From contig NC_092048.1 in the NCBI RefSeq assembly GCF_003086295.3, forward strand, positions 92,732,626 through 92,796,625: a stretch of 64,000 nt of DNA. Reading direction: 5' to 3'. Source of the stretch: Arachis hypogaea. Lineage: Eukaryota > Streptophyta > Magnoliopsida > Fabales > Fabaceae. Both the position numbers and the translations under genes were made by a program. Numbering within the stretch: the stretch's first letter is position 1; each line of letters begins with the position of its first letter. This document shows positions 59,927 through 64,000 of this stretch, one piece after another. Under the pieces are notes generated by a model. That model saw only the letters and a program-made list of their open reading frames with translations, was not told the DNA's origin and did no database searches.

Positions 59927-60548
59927 TGGCATCTCGTCTCACCCGTGGGCGTAATCGAGGTCAAGGATGGAGAGGTAACGAGGTAACCATACTGGCAAGT
60001 AGTTTGACCGATTTTGTGACCGCGATGACGAGTGCTGTTGTGCTGTTGCTGCTGCGACGAGCTGAGTGATAGATAGGATGGAATCACAAGCTAGGACTGG
60101 CAACGATGGTGGTAACAAATATGAATGTGGAAATAATGTTCCGAGTACAGGGGTACCAGTGGGTTATCCGGAGCAAGTTAACACGGGTCAGGCAACGGGA
60201 GAAAGCTCAAAGAGGACTGAGGTAGCAAGGAGTAATCGCCGGGAACCCTTCACAAAAAAAGGAAAGATTACACCTAGGAGCTAAAGCTTCAAAAAGGGTC
60301 ATTATGTCACTTCACATTCTCAGTGCCGGAACAATGATCAAAGAAATGACAACAGTCACAAACAGGATTCAAAAGAGCAGACTAGTACTCAACCGAAAGA
60401 TTTGAAGTGCACGAGATGCACAAAGTATCATCCAAACAAACCATGCAGGGCCGAACTAGATGTATGTTACAAGTGCGGGAGACCAGAGCATATATCTTGG
60501 AATTGTTCACACAGAGAAGGTCGGGATGCAACCGAATCTGACTCTTAG
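59927..60548 (+). pseudogene. Element F gag remnant with zinc knuckle
   Basis: Begins MASRLTRGRNRG and soon stops (TGA near 60068). The main gag domain is missing and other frames resume. At 60465-60506 a CCHC knuckle (CYKCGRPEHISWNC) is intact, preceded by a second Cys-rich motif, and the frame ends at TAG 60548. Ty3/gypsy, probably chromovirus-like, by primer site and layout. Confidence 0.75.
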
Positions 60549-60949
60549 ACCCGAGGTAATTGCAAACTAGTAGTTGAATTTCTAACTTCCTTGCATACCA
60601 TTAATATGTAATATTCATTCGTGACGCACGCAAGTTTTGAAAATCGTGAAGTCCAAGTCAATGATTAGTCGAAGGCTATTAGTTGTTGAGACGGAGTGAT
60701 ATTTAGTTAACTTAAAAGAGTGGTTAGGCTCTTAAAAGATAAGAATCAGAGTGATGCAGTGGAAGCGTGTTGGATTATAACTAAAGGATCAGAACTGTTG
60801 AGAGCTACGCAAACTTGTTGTTCAAAACCCAGTGACAGTGAGCCGCGAGGATGAGGAATGGGATGGACTCAAGTATTAATTGCTGAATGTTTAAGAGGCG
60901 AGTGAAGGTGAGACCAAATCCCTATACGCGAGAGCTTCCGAGGCAATTT

Positions 60950-61185
60950 TTGAAGACGTATCAGAATCACCGCCTTAGAGAGAGTGAGTTTGCGATAGAT
61001 TTAGTGCCGGAAGTCGGATTAACTTCGATTACACCATGATAGAAGACATCGTGATAATCAATAAGATTTAGAAGGCGGTTGAAGGAAGTAGCAGAAAAGA
61101 AAGCCATTCGGCTCAGTGTTTCCCTGTAGGAAGTACTGGTTATGTTAAGTAAAGAAGGAAGACAGCAACAGGAAGCTCCACGCGA
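60950..61185 (+). pseudogene. Element F protease-RT junction remnant
   Basis: Short frameshifted pieces: EDVSESPP, then EFAIDLVPEVG in another frame near 60985-61035, then a piece like the RT N-terminus (AIRLSVS near 61103-61123). They match the order expected between protease and reverse transcriptase of Ty3/gypsy elements. Stops and shifts throughout; non-functional. Confidence 0.6.
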
Positions 61186-61190
61186 GAGTG

Positions 61191-61517
61191 AGGGTGCACC
61201 AACTAATCTTCACGACTTAATCTATCCTTTCTTTTATAGCTTACCTTGAAAACTCTATTTTAATTTCCTTCTTGAAAAACCGGATTCATCGTTTCTCTAA
61301 GAGCACCGCTAGGGGGCCAGCAATTTTCTAATTTTTGGGCCAGCAAACAACCGGCATTAGTATTTTTATACCTCAAACAAAATAAAGCCCAAATGCATAA
61401 AGAGAAAGTGTACTCACGCTCCTTTACCACACGCTCTTCTTCTTCCCCAAAATTCCACACACTCTCTCCTCTACACTCTTGCGCGCCATCTTTCTTGCTC
61501 TCAACACTGGAGCATGC
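61191..61517. other. Unassigned sequence between F and C
   Basis: Contains two GGCCAGCA motifs (around 61315 and 61340) that look repeat-derived. No gene recognised. Confidence 0.4.
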
Positions 61518-62988
61518 TGATAAACCCATATTTTATGATATATTTTGTGCCTAATTTAAGTGATTTATTCAATCCTTCACTCACTTATTCATGTTAATTG
61601 CATGGTTTTACATTCCCTTCCTTATTATGTGATATATGTGGAATACATGTTTCCTATGCTTTAAAAATAATTATTTTAATTACTCTTTATTACCATTTGA
61701 TGCCGTGATTTGTGTGTTAAGTAGTTTCAGATATTCTAAAGGCAGGAATGACTTAAAGGATGGAAAGAAAACAAACAAAAATGGAAGGAAAGCACAAAAT
61801 GGAGTTTTTTGAAGAAACTGGAAGCGACGCGAACGCGTGGGCGACGCGGCCGCATGCCTGACGCGAAGAGAGCGCGACGCGAACGCGTGAATGATGCGAA
61901 TGCGTGCCTTGAGCAGAACGCAGATGACGCGGACGCATGACTGAAGCGAACGCGTAATAAGGAAAACTCCAGATGACGCGACTGCGTGACCCATGCGGAC
62001 GCGTGACAGAGGCTACGCACCAGAAATTACAGAAAATGCTCCCAGCGATTTCCGAAGCCCTTTTTGGCCCAAATCCAAGTCCAGAAGGCACAGATCAGAG
62101 GTTATGAAGTGGGAGAATACATCCATTCAAGGAGAGTCTCCAATTATTCACTTTTCATGATTTAGATGTAGTTTTTAGAAAGAGGTTCTCTCCTCTCTCT
62201 CTCTCTTAGGATTTAGGATTTAGGATCTTTCTTGCTTTCATGATTGTCCCTTTTTATTAGGTTCAACTTTCCTTTTAATTATTTATTTTCTCAATTTAAT
62301 TTATGAACTTTCCTATGTTACAGATAATTCTCTTAATTAATGTTATTTGAAGTATTTCAGTTTATTATTGTTCTCTTTTATTTATGTTACTGTTGCTTCC
62401 AATCTGAAGACATTTTTATTCCAGTAGATTTACTTTTTCCCTTTTGGCCTTGGTTAAGAAATCAGTAACTCAGGAGTTATCAAACTCACGTGATTGATAA
62501 TTGTTATCTTTGCTAATTGAATTGAACTTTAATAATTCCAGTCCTTTCTTAGGAATTGACTAGGACCTGAAGATCAGACTAATTAATTCACTTGATCTTC
62601 CTTTGCTTTAGTAAAGGCTAACTAAGTGGGATTAAGATTCAATTCTCATCTCCATTGATAAGGATAACTAGGATAGGACTTCCAATTTCTCATACCTTAC
62701 CAAAAGTTTATTTTACAGTCATTTACTTATTTTAATTGCAATTTTACTTGCTCCTTACTTTCAAAACCCCAATTTACAATCTTCATAACCAATAATAAGA
62801 ACATACTTCCCTGCAGTTCCTTGAGAAGACGACTTGAGGTTTAAATACTTCGGTTATCAATTTATTTAGGGGTTTGTTACTTGTGACAACCAAAACTTTT
62901 GTACGAAGGGATTTCTATCGGTTTAGAAACTATATCTACAACGCGACTATTTTTATAAAATTCTTTACCAGCAAAAATCCTAACGTCA
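61518..62988 (+). mobile_element. Element C, 5' LTR (Athila-like)
   Basis: 1471 bp, TGATAAACCC...AACGTCA, followed by AAA and a tRNA-Asp primer site. It is related to solo LTR E in its ends and 3' part. It includes a GC-rich motif cluster at 61822-62015. Confidence 0.82.
61822..62015. repeat. GACGCG/CGCGTG motif cluster in C LTR
   Basis: About ten variants of GACGCGAACGCGTG, many partly palindromic, in an otherwise AT-rich LTR. It is rich in CG sites. Confidence 0.7.
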
Positions 62989-62991
62989 AAA

Positions 62992-63009
62992 TGGCGCCGT
63001 TGCCGGGGA
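62992..63009 (+). other. Primer-binding site, tRNA-Asp (element C)
   Basis: TGGCGCCGTTGCCGGGGA, an exact 18-nt match. Confidence 0.92.
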
Positions 63010-63104
63010 ACTGCAAATGTGTGCCTTATTATTGGTTATTGTAAATATTTTATTTTGCCTGTTTATCTATTTTTATTTTTGCTTTTTAATTTTTATTAGC
63101 TATT

Positions 63105-64000
63105 ATGAATTCTCACCCCTCTCGCTTTGAGTTTGGTTTTAATATTGTTGAAAGGAGTGAAAGCTATAACAGGAATATGCATCAAGGTCAGAGAGATCAA
63201 AGATGGATGGAGCCAAGAGGATTTGATCAACTCTTTAGGCAACAACACCCTCTAAGATATCATGGACAAAGGCCATTCTACAATGCATACCAAGCTGATA
63301 GATATGGTGGACAACCTTGTAACTACCAACAAGCCCCACCCTGTGCCTATAGACCACCCTTTCAACGTAGCTTTGAACCGCCACACTCACAAGCGCCTTT
63401 TCACCATTCACCACCATATGATCCTTATTTACCCCAATCCCAATCCGATTACTCCCAAACACCACCACTTCCCTACATACCATGTCCAAATCCATCACCT
63501 CCAGAATCACAGGCTCGCCTCAAGGAAACAGTAGATCAACTTCAAACAATCCTTCATCAAATAGAGCAAGCAATAAGTCAATTATCTTCTAGACGTTTGA
63601 ACATTTAAGAACCTTCCACAACCCCATGTGGACAATCTAATGAAGAGCGTAGCATGAAGGAGATACTAGAAACTCCAGTGGACAGAACAGAGCATGACTT
63701 CGTACTGGAACAAGTAGAGGAAGCTGTCATTATAGAAGAAGAAGAGTTGGTTGAAGACTTAGGAGACGCTGAACTTCCATGGGAATCTAGAATTGTGGAG
63801 AATTCTGTCAAGGACGTTACAATTGATGCTAAGGAGGATAGTGCACAACCCCCAAGGCAAGTCTTTTATGAAGAACTAGACGGAATAATCAAAGAAGCAA
63901 GTTTCCTTGATGATGATAGTCACAAGTCAAGTTCTCCTAGTAATGAACTTGCATCCGCAAGTGAATTCTCTGATATTGAAGAACCTTATCCAAGTGAATA
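63105..64000 (+). pseudogene. Element C first ORF, one in-frame TAA, runs off the window
   Basis: ATG 63105 opens a frame of 167 codons ending at TAA 63606-63608, after which the same frame stays open to the window end (over 130 codons). The first part is rich in Arg, Gln, Pro, Tyr and His (MNSHPSRFEF, then repeated PP and YQ), followed by a short possible coiled coil (LKETVDQLQTILHQIEQ). The part after the stop is very acidic (IIEEEELVEDLGD). No gag core or zinc knuckle is seen in this part. The product is not recognised; the position right after a tRNA-Asp primer site makes it the 5' ORF of an Athila-like element. Confidence 0.65.

Noticed and set aside
61680..62091. Minus-strand ORFs of 94-112 aa in the C LTR
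   Set aside because: Translations of the GACGCG/CGCGTG motif cluster in several frames; no homology.
1..64000. tRNA or rRNA genes
   Set aside because: None recognised; tRNA-like matches are the primer-binding sites of LTR elements.

Overview
The window looks like plant nuclear DNA, most likely from a legume close to peanut (Arachis). It is AT-rich and dominated by transposable elements. The one ordinary gene, on the minus strand at 46958-53381, has 16 GT-AG exons and closely matches plant HEN2, the nucleoplasmic exosome helicase. The genus is an inference from the style of the Athila-like LTR elements; the host gene only says flowering plant.

Layout. 1-38401 is a nested pair of LTR retrotransposons with tRNA-Asp primer sites. 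Element A (LTR about 2.4 kb, internal 6.77 kb) sits in the left LTR of element B (LTR about 1.9 kb, internal about 6.5 kb). B in turn lies beside a decayed element D. A and B share one non-autonomous design: ORF1 is gag plus aspartic protease with an integrase-tail-like C-terminus, there is no reverse transcriptase, RNase H or integrase core, and ORF2 carries a domain resembling the plant-transposon family PF20167. Both LTRs carry arrays of long near-perfect palindromes.

The A+B block appears twice, about 17.01 kb apart, on the two sides of a gap of exactly 1000 N (18908-19907). The copy ends facing the gap are damaged: an 82-base poly-A with missing sequence on the left, and many one-base losses on the right. 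The simplest reading is two overlapping contig ends placed side by side, not a biological tandem duplication.

38402-46957 holds the remains of D, a solo LTR (E) with a 5-bp target duplication, unassigned AT-rich DNA, and a 1.5 kb terminal-inverted-repeat element rich in ACGT motifs. HEN2 follows on the minus strand. Upstream of HEN2 (53713-59055) lie a hAT element nested in another inverted-repeat element, then an AT-rich zone with Helitron-type ends and the last 47 codons of a Helitron helicase. 59056-61190 is a decayed Ty3/gypsy element (F: LTR, initiator-Met primer site, zinc knuckle, protease-RT remnant). 61518-64000 is the 5' part of another tRNA-Asp-primed element (C), running off the window.

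How the parts relate. A and B could only move if reverse transcriptase and integrase are supplied by a partner element; they keep the cis signals (LTR, primer site, 3' purine-tract region) and encode their own Gag-protease and ORF2. A's LTRs are almost identical while B's differ at about a dozen sites, which fits A being the younger insertion. HEN2 looks intact and is the only gene here with a clear cellular role.
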